In this document: in pieces, positions 11,615 to 23,842 of the stretch
How positions within the stretch are numbered: position 1 is the first letter of the stretch
How the letters are laid out: each line of letters begins with the position of its first letter
NCBI GenBank assembly: GCA_010015805.1
Contig: ML978133.1
Coordinates: forward strand, 682,001-746,000
DNA: 64,000 nucleotides
Direction: 5' to 3'
Source: Rhizodiscina lignyota
Lineage: Eukaryota > Ascomycota > Dothideomycetes > Aulographales > Rhizodiscinaceae
Notes under the pieces: model-generated
What the model saw: the letters and a program-made list of their open reading frames with translations, nothing else
The model's database searches: none
Told to the model about the DNA's origin: nothing
Position numbers and translations under genes: made by a program

Positions 11615-12274
11615 ATGGGCAATCTTTGCAGCAAAGATAGTCCCAAGAAATCCGACAACTTCGCCAGCCCCGGTCGAGTGCTAGGCTCCGCGCCCTCCCG
11701 CCCGGAGAACGCGAAGGCCGCAATCCCCGCCGCAGCGTCTGGAGCTACGCAACCACCTCCACAACAACCTGCAAATGCAGGCTCAGGACGCACACTAGGA
11801 GGAGGAGACGGTGCCGACGATGCAAAAGCAGCAGCAGCGAGGGCTGCGGAGGTGAGTTTCCACAGTCTACGTCACCAGCGCAAGCGGTCTATCCCTTCCA
11901 CTTCCAACACCTCGTCAAACGCCCGGCCGTATCATATTCATACCTACTTCGTCTCCCCCTCGTCTATTTTCCTCCTACCAAATAAACTTGCTCAGAGCCG
12001 CGCACGTCCTATGACGGCCACTGCCTGGCTCTAGCGCTTCCACGCCTATCCGGAGGAAGACAGCAGCAGCAGCAGTAGTTGATTCGAAAATGCCGCAATT
12101 TAGGATCGTCTGAACAAAGGCCGAGGCAGCGCGACGCCGGCCGGAAACAAGCTGCAAGCGCAGCTCGACGCGCAGAAGAAGCAGACGATGAACGACGCCC
12201 TGCGCCAGGGCGCGGCGGAGAATCAGGCCGCCAGGGACGCGGATGCCTCGGCGGAAGCCAGACAGTGGAATTAA
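11615..12274 (+). CDS. Small protein with N-terminal myristoylation/palmitoylation motif
   Basis: Exons 11615-11851 and 12104-12274, about 135 aa. It begins MGNLCSKDSPKKSDNF: Gly2 is a consensus N-myristoylation site, Cys5 fits S-palmitoylation, and Lys residues follow, so membrane attachment is likely. The rest is Ala/Pro/Gly-rich and then strongly helical and charged (KLQAQLDAQKKQTM, then AARDADASAEARQWN at the end). I recall small fungal proteins of unknown function with the same start, a GRVLGSAP-like segment and the Trp-Asn end, but can name no studied member. The two exons join in phase with a good GTGAGT donor. The 252-nt intron is long for this window and contains (CAG)5 at 12061-12075, so an extra small exon cannot be excluded. 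Confidence 0.7.
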
Positions 12275-15200
12275 AATGGGTGTTGGATTGTGAATCCCGT
12301 ACGACTGGCTCGGGCTGGCTGGCTTGCAATTCCGTGTTTTATTCATGGAATCATGGCGTGCGTGCAGCATATTTCGGTTGTCGGGTCTTCTGTGTACCCA
12401 TTAGAAGAAGCAAAGCACAAAAGTTTGGGGGCACGTACCGTGGGCAATGCCCAGAATTCCGCGCTGCATTTCCAATCCGGCCGAACCCACGAACCCGTTC
12501 ACTTGGTGAAGATGCATTTCGTCCGTCATGGTTATGGTTAGTAGAGAGCGAGCGTCGAGCGTGGAGACACGGGAACGCATAGGAAGGATCGCGATGCTTG
12601 GTGTCGATAACGCGCGGCTTGCGTGGTGGCTGCTCTCGTCACCGTTGAAGCGTTGGTAACAAAAACGCCGCAGACGCTCGCTCCCGCTGAAGTGGCTTTC
12701 GGAAGCGTTGTGGCAGCACCTCAACCTCCTCGTCGGGCTCAGAAGGATTTCATGCCTTGACGGAAGGACACGCTACCCTGCGAATGATCCCCCATTCTCC
12801 TTTCCTATCTCCCCGAGTCCGTGTGCTCAGTGTATCCAGGGCGAGCAAGGCCAGAGAACAAGGCACAATATCAATGCAAACGGGCACTGTTTTGGAAACG
12901 AGTCGCAATGTCGGTTGTTCACAGTCGTTTCTTCTTCGAACATGACGACTGGCCATGGCAGCCAATGGAACGCTCATTCCGGCAGTTAGCTTTTCTGTGC
13001 TCCCTCCTTGTAAGGCGTGTTTGATACGGCAGAGAAGGGCCAGCGCGTTTCAGGTACCACTTCATCAAAGAGAAGTCTATTGTTGGATACATGTATGCTC
13101 CTTGGCAATCTCGAAGCAATTCCAATTTGTCGCGATGCACAATATCAGACCACATAAGGCACAAAGTAAACAAACCTCAGGCGTCCAAAAACATGCTCAG
13201 GAATACGGAAGCGCTTCTTTCCTTTGATGAGCTTGTTGCAGGTTGGGCTGAATGGTCGGGCGAAGCACGTCACAGCTTGATGTTCCAAATGATTTCCCAT
13301 CTCGCTTGCCTCCCCCAACGCGGCATTGGGCGGTTTATCGAGGGTTCGACGCTGGGGGCGAGAATTTGAGTTTCTGTTCCCGTGAGCTGCAGCCGCCTGC
13401 AACGGCCGCAAAGTGATGTTCACGTGTCAACTTCCTCTTCAGGGGGACCTAAAGCAGAAGGTCCCTTGTTTGCGAGGGGCCAGGTGCAAAAAGCCCTCGC
13501 AAGCCAGGGAGATGGCCAACGGGTGCGGACAGCCGACGGCGGTTCGACAGCCGATGCCTCTGCGCTGCGCGCCCTCGCGAAACCGAAAGCTATCGCGACG
13601 ATTCCGCGAAGTCCGTGAGGGGGGCGCACTGGAATTGATGGCAAAGCTGAGCAAACCAACAGCTGCTAACATCGCAGAGCCGTAATTGGGGCATGTTAAA
13701 GGCAAATGTGAAGTCTGCTCAAGGTGCTGAGTAGCGACATATGGAACACTTACGGCAATCCTCACTCGGGCCGAACGACGGCGATTTGGGGGCGATTGGC
13801 CTGCCGCTGACCTCCTTCGGCGTCTTGCCCAACCGGCCGAGCGACGTGCCAGGAACGCCCAGGACCGCACATGGGGGCCGCTGTCCGACTGCCGCAAGCA
13901 TGCCGCAAGAAGCAAACGCGCAGCAAGAGGATATTCCCGAGCCAATGACTCGCGCCCTCCCGCTGCCAAACGCGGCAACGCATACCGGATATTCCGAATC
14001 AGGGCGTACAGCTCGCGCGAGCGAATGAGCGCGAGGCAAGCATGGGGGCGAGCTCGACTCGAGTCAATTCGGAAAACTTCATTTGGGCCATAGCATTTGG
14101 CGCTATTGTGTAGAGAGCCATGGGCTCCATTTCCAGAGGCACAATGTAACCCAAGAGCGATTCCGAGCATTGCCCGCGGTCGTGTCAAGCCAACAGATTG
14201 CGATATTCTCTCGCGGCACATGAGGAATTGCAGGAGCATCCCTGGGCGCGTGTTCTGTCTAGTCTTGGAGGCTTGGAGCATGCTTGGGAATCTTGAGAAA
14301 GGCCGGCAGTCCAGACTTCGAGAGCTCGAGACCCATGGTCACCGGTGGGCGTGATTCTGCCCTACGAGAGAGTTGCGCCCCTGGCATGGCAGCAGCTGTT
14401 CTGGTCATATGGGCATATCCCTATCGAGCTCCCCGAGGCGGCAGCGAGATGTTCGCGCGATACGTGCTGGATGCGGCAGTCTCCACGAACGAGAGACCGC
14501 ATAACGGACCCCAAAAGCTCCGTCTCCAGATTTGTGGCCAAATTTCAGTTGCGGTGGCTGCGCGAAGGGAAGCTTGCCAACGCTGAAATGATAGTCGGCT
14601 GGGTAAAATCAAAGGGTTGCAAAGCACAGCGAGAGCGAAAAACTGCGCAGCTATAGGCAGTAAAACACGGCGCAGATCACTGGGGTACAAGGTTACTTGG
14701 CCCCGGCCTGCTAGCCTGCAGTCCTAGCAACTGGATGATTGTTGTTCCTCCCCAAACACTGGCAATACAACAGGTGCTTGCGCACAGAGCACGCCAGACA
14801 GAGGCTGGTACTCGGCCTAGGGGCAATAGTATCGTCGATCGATCAGTGCGGTGGTGGTCATAGCCCGACTTCCGCGGTCCTGTTGTTCCTGTACGGAAAG
14901 GGTTAGACCGGATCGAACCTCTTCCAAATACTTGTGCGCCTAGTATGTCGTAGTGCCCGCCCACGCGCATGAAGTGCGAGCCAGTCAATCATTTGATTAG
15001 AAGTCAACGGGGAAGGTTGGCCGAGGCAGAATATGCTGTGTAACGCTCTGGGAATAACAGCCCTACGGAGTACATGAGCTGTGGCATGCGTGCTGATTTG
15101 CAAGCACTATTCAGGAATAGACACGCTCGAAATAATCAGCAAAGGCTCCATCTATCCAGATGGTCGTGATGAATAACGCCCGATTGATGTGCTGTAGGGC

Positions 15201-18200
15201 AGAGCCTAAGGGCCCCTGGCCCCTCTCTAGCATTAATGAGGAAATACAATCCTCACTGCCGTGCAAGACAGCAGGTCGCAGGTCAGAACTTTAACATGCG
15301 CTACTTGGGGAAGGGAGGTCTAACGGCCTGTGGGCGATCGTTGATAGGCACGAGCGTCGACGCAGGGGGTGCGGAATGGCGAAAGCTACAATGCTGTTAG
15401 ACAACGGTCGAGGATATAGTGGCCAAGTCATATAGGGCGGCGGAGGCGGAGAGCGTGGGTGTAGCGGAGGTATGAAGCCGAGCAGTTACAAAGCGTAGAG
15501 GTGTAGGTGATTAAGTTCGTGAAGGATCTGAATGCTTCTATGGAAACGCGCTAGAAGGCGCCACAGAGCTCCTCCTGAGACTTGAAACTCGTCGCAAATG
15601 CAAGCCGGCGCGATTGCGTGCAGAGCTCAGAATCCTGCGAGCAAACGGCCGAGCACAGGATCGGTGTGGCAGCGCGTCAATCAACGGCGGCGGTCGGCGA
15701 GAGCAGCGATCAGGACGCCGAAGACGTTCCGCGGATTGCGTGTGTACGGTAAGTGGATGGGCATGCAAGCCGACAACGGAGCGCATCTTTCCAATTCGTG
15801 GGTTGCGCGAGCCTGGCGCACTCCCCTGCTGGTAAATTCCCGATGATCAGGAACCACTCCTCTGGGCTGGCACTATGCCGCGCTGGGCTGGGAGCGACAG
15901 TGAGCCAGAGGGAGGGGAAGGAGGCTCGAGAGGCACCGGGGAGAAAGTGGCCTTACACGCAGAGCAAGGCATCACAGAGCAGGACCCTGATGCCGGGGTA
16001 GATTGAAACTCCAGCTAAGCGACGTCCAGGGTCCCCTAAGCAGCAATCAGTGTCGCTGCTTTTTCAAGCGCAGCACGGGCGCGACAGGGGGCCGACCACG
16101 TCGGTGGCCGAAAATCGTGCCTCGACTGAGCACCGCACCCATTTGCGGCGGAGAGGCCTCCAGAGTCGCAAGTGAAGGTTGTTCGCAACGTAAGATGCAT
16201 TCCGACGTCGTCCTGACCGTTGGGCCGCCGAAGGGAGGAGCCGCTCCACCCGTTAGCGGGAGAGTCTTTCGAGTTCGGTGGCGTGACAGGGATGTGAGAT
16301 CCATGGCGCCCTTGGAAGATGGTAGGGCTGAGAACCGTTTTCCAGCACCCTCTAGCTTGGGACTAAGGCCTTAGGGAACGCCCCGGTCCCACGTACGGAG
16401 CGTCATCTTTGTAAGGGCTGGGGTCCAAATAAGCTATTTTCAGACAACCATTCCTGTAAGGCTGCGCATCGGACGTGCGCATCGCTTGTAGGACCTGCGT
16501 GCAAGTCACGCATGCTATCTACCTATCCCAATCTGCTCGCTTTACGGGCGTACACTCCATCAGATAAGACAGTGATCTTTTTGGCTTGTTTATTCGCAGT
16601 GGCTTCGGTCTGGACCGATTGACCTTCGCTGCCGGCCCCATTGCTTGACTGCTTGACTGCACGCATCCGTTTGAAGGTATTGTTGCAATTTAGGAACGCG
16701 GCCACCGAGCCGTTTCGGCCCTTCTTGCTTTGATATGCAAAGGCGACTGCTGGAGGTGCCGATTCCATCTACCTTGGGGCAAGCATTGAAAGCTTCTTTT
16801 AGTCAGTGCATGGTTTGCAAGAGACGAAGGGATGTGCATTGTGCACTCGCTTGTTGTTCGGAGGAAATCAATTACTTCCTTCCCTGGGGACGGCGAGTGA
16901 TCTTCGGCATGGTATGCCATTTCATAGCGCACGGTACTCTATTGCGACAAATCTCCCCGGAGTCCTTGCAGGGCAGCAGGAGTGAGCTTTCAGGAACTCT
17001 GCATCAACAGTACACAGACTCCCAAGAACGGGATTGTCTCAGACGATTGGGGTCTCCCTGATTACTATCCAGAGCAGATCGACAGTGGAGCCCATGAAAT
17101 GATGTTGGAACTTTGAAATTTGCTATGCGGCCCTCACTTCATGGTAGCCTTACTACGGGAATGCTGCGGAAATGTACTTCACGGCCCTACACCAACTTCC
17201 CGAGTACTGTCAGGCCTGCTTGATATGGACATGAGCCTATTGGGTAGGGGCCATAGATATGCTGATCGTACGAGGATACGACTCCAAGGTACCATCCAGT
17301 GAACAGGCTGAACGACGGCCTCCCACAAAGGTTCTGACCCCCAGCTTCCCGTCGTCCAGAGCGTAGGGGAGCGAAGGGGCGATATTGAGCCTCTGGGGTT
17401 AAGGTCATAACTGGGGAGACCTTCACGGTCTCAGAAGTGGTTGGTACACACTTACCTGTGCTGCTCGTGCTGAACCACAGGGTTGATCGATAACTGGCAT
17501 AACAGCAGTCTAGAATTATCGAGGCCACGGACTCCAGAGAACGGCAGAGACTGGATTCGATCAATGCTCGCGATCGTATCATAATGTCTAAGCCGTGTGC
17601 AGACGGTAGAGCGGTCGGGCTCTCAATGAAGGCAAGGAACTTCGGTATCGGGACACTCTTCACACCAAGCGGCAATGATAGACGATCCAGTCCGCGGCAG
17701 TTGACAGCCTTGTGCATCGACCTTGCCGAGGATGGTATTGCTTGATATTTGCCAGGACCGTGTTGCTGCCTCAAGCCGAGAGGGAGCAATCTTGCCGTGC
17801 GGCCAGAACTCGGGCTTCCAGGGCCGGTGGTGATATTTTTGCCAGAAAGGGGCACCTCTATTTTCGCCATCATCTTTGTAAGTGTTTGAGGCATGAGCGT
17901 TACTGCTTTAGCGCCTGCCCCTTCTTCAGGATAATTGGAAACGCAACTTTGGAAACACACAAGCGATGGTTGCGATAGCGAAGCAGAGTCAATGCTACGA
18001 AATGCATATAGCACAATCTAAAAATATTGGAACGTTTGAAGTCGTCATGCCTAGGAGATGGTCATGTCGCTGGCCCGAGAAGCCACAGCCACACAGACCG
18101 AGCCGAGTGCACTCGTAGGGCGGTAGGGCGAGCGCGTACGTAGGGAGGCTATTCGGTTAACCGAAGATGTCTTGGGGGCCGATCACTACTCCAAGAGCGC

Positions 18201-21200
18201 CTAATATGGTGCGTTTCAAAGGCAAAAGGTGAGGCATAGTCTTGCAGCTGTCGAATGCATCTGGCCGACCACGACAGGTTCCTGGCGTCGGTTGAAGCCA
18301 TTCGAAGCCCTCTTGTTCATGCCATTTCCTTCCTCTGAACAACGGTAGCTGTTGCTTTGGAGGCAGGTCGGGGAAGTAGGTAGTGTGGAAGGGCTGAGCA
18401 AAGACATTTCGAAACAGGCCGCATGCGGCGTGACCTGCTGCGCATCTCGCAGAAGAGCAGCGGCATTGGTGGCATGCCGTCTGTCGCGTTTTCCCGTTAT
18501 GGAATCTGCAGATTTCCCGACCAGTTTTCTGGCTTGATTGGGCACTTCCCCGGTCCCGTGGAAATCTAATCATACCCGTCAAGCCGTGATGAGAATAAAC
18601 TCAGGACCAAGAATGCGGTCCGGTGGAAATGAGTGCCGCATTGGTGTTCATCTCGCTCGTACCAGAGCAGCCATGCGGCCTTGCGGGAGCCAGCATCCGC
18701 ACAAACAGGTGACGACGTCCCAATGAGTGCGGGAGAGAGGCAGCAGGGGTTTCAGAGCAGATTGACGAGTCGAAAGAGCCGAGTCAGCGAGACTGCCGTT
18801 CCTCGCTCGTGCCCCTGGTTGAATGAGTCGGACGGCCCGAGCGCCATACCTACCTTCTGAGCGGCGTCGATGAGTACCAGAAGTGCAAATCGTAAGTTAG
18901 TGCGGATGGCCGTCCGAGCTTGTGATGCGCCGAATGCGTTTGCCATCTTCGTCGCGTCTTCGGGTAAATGTCGCCATGAAACAAGGCAGGAAATAGGAGC
19001 TTCTGCAGACCAAGAGGCACGCGAGCCTGAAACAGATATTGCTGCTCGCAGGAAATGCGCCACACAGATCGTGTGCAGCGGCTGCGGCTGTCTTGGTTCA
19101 CTGCTCTTGTCCAGCGCTCCTACACGCAAATGGCGGCCGCCTCTCGGTGCTCCCGCTGCGGGAGAGCTTACAGCATGGAGTCGTTCTAGAATCCACGGGA
19201 GAAGCTGGGATGGCGTCGCCGCACACCGACCACACGGGGAGGGACCTAAGTGATTTGAGTGCTGACGACGTTGTTGGCTGCTTTGCGGCTGCAACGCTGG
19301 TGGTTGGTGAAATGGCGTGGGCGAGGGGCAAGCAGGCCTCTTAGCCTGTAGGGCTGAAGGGCGTGCGGGAAGGAAGACAGTGTCAGACGCTTATTGCGAA
19401 TAGCATTTCGTGGCATTTCGCCGCTGCGCGCAATGGTTGGTGCCCGCGACGGCGCAGGGAGCACGGTGGTTGGTGGAGGGAGGTTTGTTTGGGAGGATTG
19501 GAGAGAAGAATGGCAGCAGAGGTATATTTAGAGATTCTGACCAAGCAGCAGGCCGCTGGGATGGGCCTGCCTGCCGACGTAGCGCGGCAGGGGGCCCGAC
19601 GCTGATCCATGGCCTAGCGACGGCCTAACGAGGCGCCCGCCAAACGGCCAGCTCGGATCTTCACCGAGTCGCCAGCAGAGGCAGCACGAGCTGCTTCGTC
19701 GTGACACGCGGAAGCTTGCACTCACCTCCACACACGCCCTCACTCCTCACACGCCAGGCCACGCGTATCGCATCGTCCGTTTTGTCCCGCTTGGACTCTC
19801 CCCTGCCCTCGTCTTTACCGCTCTCTCGCCCGCCCAGCACACCTTATTCCCATGCTACGCCCAGTGAGCGTCGTCGAAAGAGCGGTTAAGAGCAGTGACA
19901 TGAGTACCAGCCCATCCCCTGCCGCTTGTTGCCCAAAACGCTCGAGCCTCTGCTTCTGGCTGCCGATTGAGTATAGCATGGCATGATTTGCGGTAAACGA
20001 AGGGGCATCGCAATGAAAATTGGAAAAGTGTGGAAGCAAGCAGCCCCATCAGGCATACGCGTGCCTACTTTGTCGCCCCATCGAGCTGCTCTCTATGCGC
20101 GTGAATGCAGGTGCAATGAATATGCTACTTGCTTCACGTCGAGCAGCCAGTGCCCCTTCGGCGACGTGCGGATGCCAGGTTGGTGACGATGTCGCGCGTC
20201 GTAGCGGAGGGAACTGAGCAGCGCGGCGTTCAGCGAGTGCCTTGCCCGTCCGAATGTTTGAGCGTATTCTCGCCGTGCTGGCGTGCAGAGGCGTACGAAC
20301 AATTTCGTGCGTTGCTATTTTCTGCATACCAAAGGCGAAAGCGAGGCCCAAGACCCAAGGCTAATCTGCAATTCCGGGCGAGTGAGGTGGTGGATGAGAA
20401 AGCACTCACACGCCCTTCCACGCCTCGGCGATGGGCCGGGAAACACAAGACGGAAACAACCAAGCACGCCGATTGCACGCGGAATTGCATCCTAAGCATT
20501 GTAGTCGAAAGCGAAAGGTGAGCGAGCGAGCGTAGCAGGTTCGTGCCAATTCCAGCACGCGTGTGGATACGACGTCCTTGACCGCCAGCAGAACAGTAAT
20601 TGTCATCACCAGCACACAGCCCTGCCATTCTTGGAGGCACGTTTGGGCGGGCGAGAGGGTGTGGCTGGGCGCGGCTTGACGTAGGCCTGCGTTTAGAAGC
20701 GTGCAGCGAATTTGCAGAGAACGCCAGGAAGAACGGCCCCGGCGCGTGCCCCAAAACGGAACATGGCCTCCTGCAGCCTTGTCGGTGCGGGCATAGCGCG
20801 CTGCCAAATTTACGGGCAGCACAGAATCCTAATCCTGGACACTCGCAGCGCGCCTACAGGGAGCATCCCCGTCGCAGAGCGTTGCTGCTTTTAGTGCGCG
20901 AGTGCAGGGTTGCATCAGACACGACTCCTTGCGAGCCCCAAATCTGGCAGGGCTGCTGCTTAACTCCAACGGTCAACCCAAATGTCCGGAATGCCATGGC
21001 GGTCGCAGGGCCCTGCCTACGCCAGATACCTTTCCCTAGCCCCCCGGGGTCCATGCCACCCCGGGCGACGGCTGGAATAACCAATCCATATGTTCGAGAT
21101 GCCCTGCCGAGTCGTTATGGATCCGACAGAGGGCTGATAAATATGAATGCCACTCCCTCCCCGACACTCTGATATCCCATCTGCAGACGAGCCTCCAAGC

Positions 21201-21296
21201 ACTCATCTATATCTATACCGCACATCTCCCCCATCCTCCATCATCTCTTCACCCCAACTCACCTTCACCAAGACAAGTCACACAACATCCTCTTCA
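12275..21296. other. 9-kb gene-poor region upstream of the bZIP gene
   Basis: Nine kilobases with no gene I can support. Open frames up to about 280 codons occur on both strands (for example 13439-14281 and 17187-18014, both minus). They overlap frames on the other strand, are rich in Arg/Ser/Ala, lack recognisable motifs and cannot be joined by good introns to anything recognisable, so I treat them as chance frames in GC-rich DNA. I saw no transposon ends, tandem arrays, tRNA or AT-rich decayed isochore. The region may be an extended regulatory region, a source of non-coding transcripts, or hold fast-evolving genes I cannot recognise. Confidence 0.5.
21137..21143 (+). promoter_or_regulatory. 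TATA-like element ATAAATA of the bZIP gene
   Basis: A TATA-like word lies 154-160 bp before the ATG at 21297 and is followed by a pyrimidine/CA-rich leader. It also lies only 4 bp before the in-frame ATG at 21147, which makes that ATG unlikely to be in the mRNA. This decides the start used for the gene. Confidence 0.45.
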
Positions 21297-22303
21297 ATGT
21301 TAAGACACGCCACCTACCCATATCCCCAGATGGCCCCCACTACCCACAGGTACTCGGGGACCAGCAGTGCCTTCAGCGCATCTGCGAACCCCAACGAGGA
21401 CTGGACGAAGATCTCCGACCTCGCTGAGAGAAGGAGAATACAGAACCGCATTGCCCAGCGCAACTACCGTATGTTCCCCGCATTTCGGACGCTTCGGCCG
21501 AATTGCAGCTAACACGCACTCCAGGCAAGAAGCTCAAGAAGAGACTCGAAGACCTCGAGCGCAGGGCAGCTTCCAACTCGGCATCTCCGGAGCAGCGACC
21601 AGCAGAGCTAGAGCGATCAAAGTCTCAGCATGGCGAGGAATACAGGGCAACGGTGTCTCCGGAGCAGAAGAAGCAAACCACAGAGCAGAGCAGGAGGACC
21701 AACTCAGTATCTCAAGTCAGCCAGCAGCAGCCGCAATACTACACTGCTACGCACGACGACCGGGGCATGTTCAGCCATCAATATACGAGGCAACTCTCAA
21801 CTTCTCCCCCACCATTCTCTTACTCTGGCTATCCCTCGGAGACTGTCACATACGCACCGTACTCGCATTCGTCATACGGCCCAATCTCCAGCGCACCGTC
21901 AGAACTGCCAATGTTCACACCTTACCTGCCGCCTCTCGCCCACTCCAACACCTACCCAGCTGCGCTTCCGAGTGTCATGTACCCGGCAGCAGCAGCAAAG
22001 CAGGAGTTCTACCCAGAGGACGAGATGAGCCCATTCTCAATGTCATACGCCAGCATGGCCGGCATTGACATCCCTCAAGCACAATCATACCACGACAACC
22101 ACAACGCTCAGGTAAGCTTCACTTTCTAGAATGATTTAAATTGCAACATTCTGATTCGTCTTCAGTTGCTAACGCAACCGGCATAGACTCCACCACTCTC
22201 CGAGTCATTTGAGCAATCAACCGCTGGTTCACCACCCGAAACGGCCAACTTTCCGGCGACGCCTGCGTCGATGCCCGGTACACCTCCGCTGCATCTGATG
22301 TAA
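21297..22303 (+). CDS. Fungal bZIP-type transcription factor with a short zipper
   Basis: Exons 21297-21468, 21525-22111 and 22187-22303, about 291 aa. The basic region ERRRIQNRIAQRNYRKKLKK (about residues 45-64) has the N-x7-R pattern of AP-1/Yap-like fungal bZIP DNA-binding domains; intron 1 sits exactly inside it at the Arg after NY. After KRLEDLERRAAS the chain becomes Ser/Pro/Gln-rich, so only about two heptads of zipper are present. The rest is a disordered, Tyr/Pro/Ser-rich activation-type region ending PGTPPLHLM. It acts in the nucleus; targets are unknown. An in-frame ATG exists 50 codons upstream (21147), but a TATA-like element just before it favours 21297. The gene stands downstream of a 9-kb gene-poor region. 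Confidence 0.85.
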
Positions 22304-23842
22304 CGGCCGCAGGTACATTCAAATTGTACACCTTCTCCACTTAGCTTTCGCAAAAGCTTTCAGACTTCAGATACCAGCGATTCATGTACGGAGCATTATA
22401 CACCCTTCCAATGCGGTCGCTCCCGCCTGTTGTTTTTGTTTTGCAATGTTCCAATTGTTTTTAACTGTACGACGTCATGCATTCGCTTGATCACAAAGCA
22501 TTAGCGCATCGAGCACTCTGGAATTTCAAGGTGGACTTGAAGCTCTGCGCTTGGCGCATGGGGGGGAACAAACGGCGTTTAGAACCTTTCTGGCATGTTG
22601 CCCGGCGGACTGCGGCAGCGACGCCCTGCAGGGTGGGCATTTGTGATTAGCATTATAGGCCATCTGAACAAACACGTATGCGTTCTAATCTGAACTCCGA
22701 TCTTATTTCCTGATCTAATGCCTGGTGAGAGCTGTTCCCTCCAGCCTTGATGTTTCGTTCTCTCTACTCTGCAGGACGCCCTTTTCATGGGGCCTCGCCA
22801 GCTGCTCTGGGGCGGGCTGCACACCATTGCCGCTTTTCGGGTTAATGCGTTTAGTTCGCAAAACGGCCCAAAGAGGCGGGGACTTTGAGGACACACCTGC
22901 CACGGCGACTTCACTTTAACCGGGGACTTGCGATCAAGCTGAACTGCTGCGACAATAGCCTACCCAACCACGCTCCATGCCTATTTGCTGCTTGCTTTAG
23001 CTAGTGACGGACGATTTACAGCTGGAAAGGCTCCTTGCGCATATTCTCCTTCAGTCCTAAAATGCGCTGTAACCTTCAACTGGGGTGCTTTTCCTAAATT
23101 CCTACGTGATATTTGCTTCTGCAAGGGGAAACGACCTGGTGGCCTTGTTCGGATGTACCGAGGCGCAGGTTCCTACCGTGACTGTACTTGGCCTGAGTAC
23201 CTCTGGCACACATGCGAGATTTGGAAGCTCTTGTGGCGCTCGTCAACATGTCCACCCACCACTCACCACACTTCACGCTTTCCCATCGCCGCGTCACACG
23301 CGGAGTATACGAGCAGCGCATGCGCAAGTGCGGCGGACTCTGGTCGACCGTGGCCGCCGCCACCACCGGGCCTAACGACGAAGTACAAGGGCGGAGAGGA
23401 GTACATGCGGAGAGTGCGAGGAAGTCTTCTTCTCATTGGGATATTGCCTAGCGCAGACCTAAGCCCTACCATCGGCCACTATTCCAAGCACAGATTGGCA
23501 TCGAACGAAATGTTGGAGTCGGCATGAAGGGCGCACTGCATGGCTGGATCGCAGTTATTCCCGCGAACGAGATCGCACGCTTTAATCTCATACGCCGCGC
23601 ATCACGTGGAGTTCTGCTCGTTTGCGGCTAGCGCTCGCTTGAGGCTGGGTTACTCAGCACGACGGCGCAGCTGCAGCTGCAACCACTTCCAACCCAAGAC
23701 GCGCCCTACCTCCCCGTCGGACGCGTTCCAGAACACGTGCAAAGCAACGTCCTTAGAAATCACAAATTCTCTTGCTTCCACCTGCCAAAAGCGAGCGCAC
23801 TTCCAAAGCATCAGTCACAGCCGCTGTGGCTGGAGGCTCCAG
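22304..23842. other. Intergenic, no gene seen
   Basis: About 1.5 kb holding the 3' region of the bZIP gene and the promoter of ORC1. Frames of 60-180 codons occur on both strands but conflict with one another and show no motif. Confidence 0.5.

Noticed and set aside
13439-14281. 280-codon minus-strand open frame in the gene-poor region
   Set aside because: Arg/Ser/Ala-rich, no motif, overlaps long frames on the other strand, and lies in GC-rich DNA where stops are rare. Chance frame is more likely.
14905-14925. Reverse-strand GGTTCGATCC resembling a tRNA T-loop
   Set aside because: The T-stem bases do not pair and no cloverleaf can be drawn.
17187-18014. 275-codon minus-strand open frame
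   Set aside because: Uneven composition with no recognisable domain and no plausible introns to extend it. It stays a candidate only if transcripts are found.
21147-21296. In-frame upstream ATG for the bZIP gene
   Set aside because: It lies 4 bp after a TATA-like element, and the 50 codons between read like a pyrimidine- and CA-rich leader.
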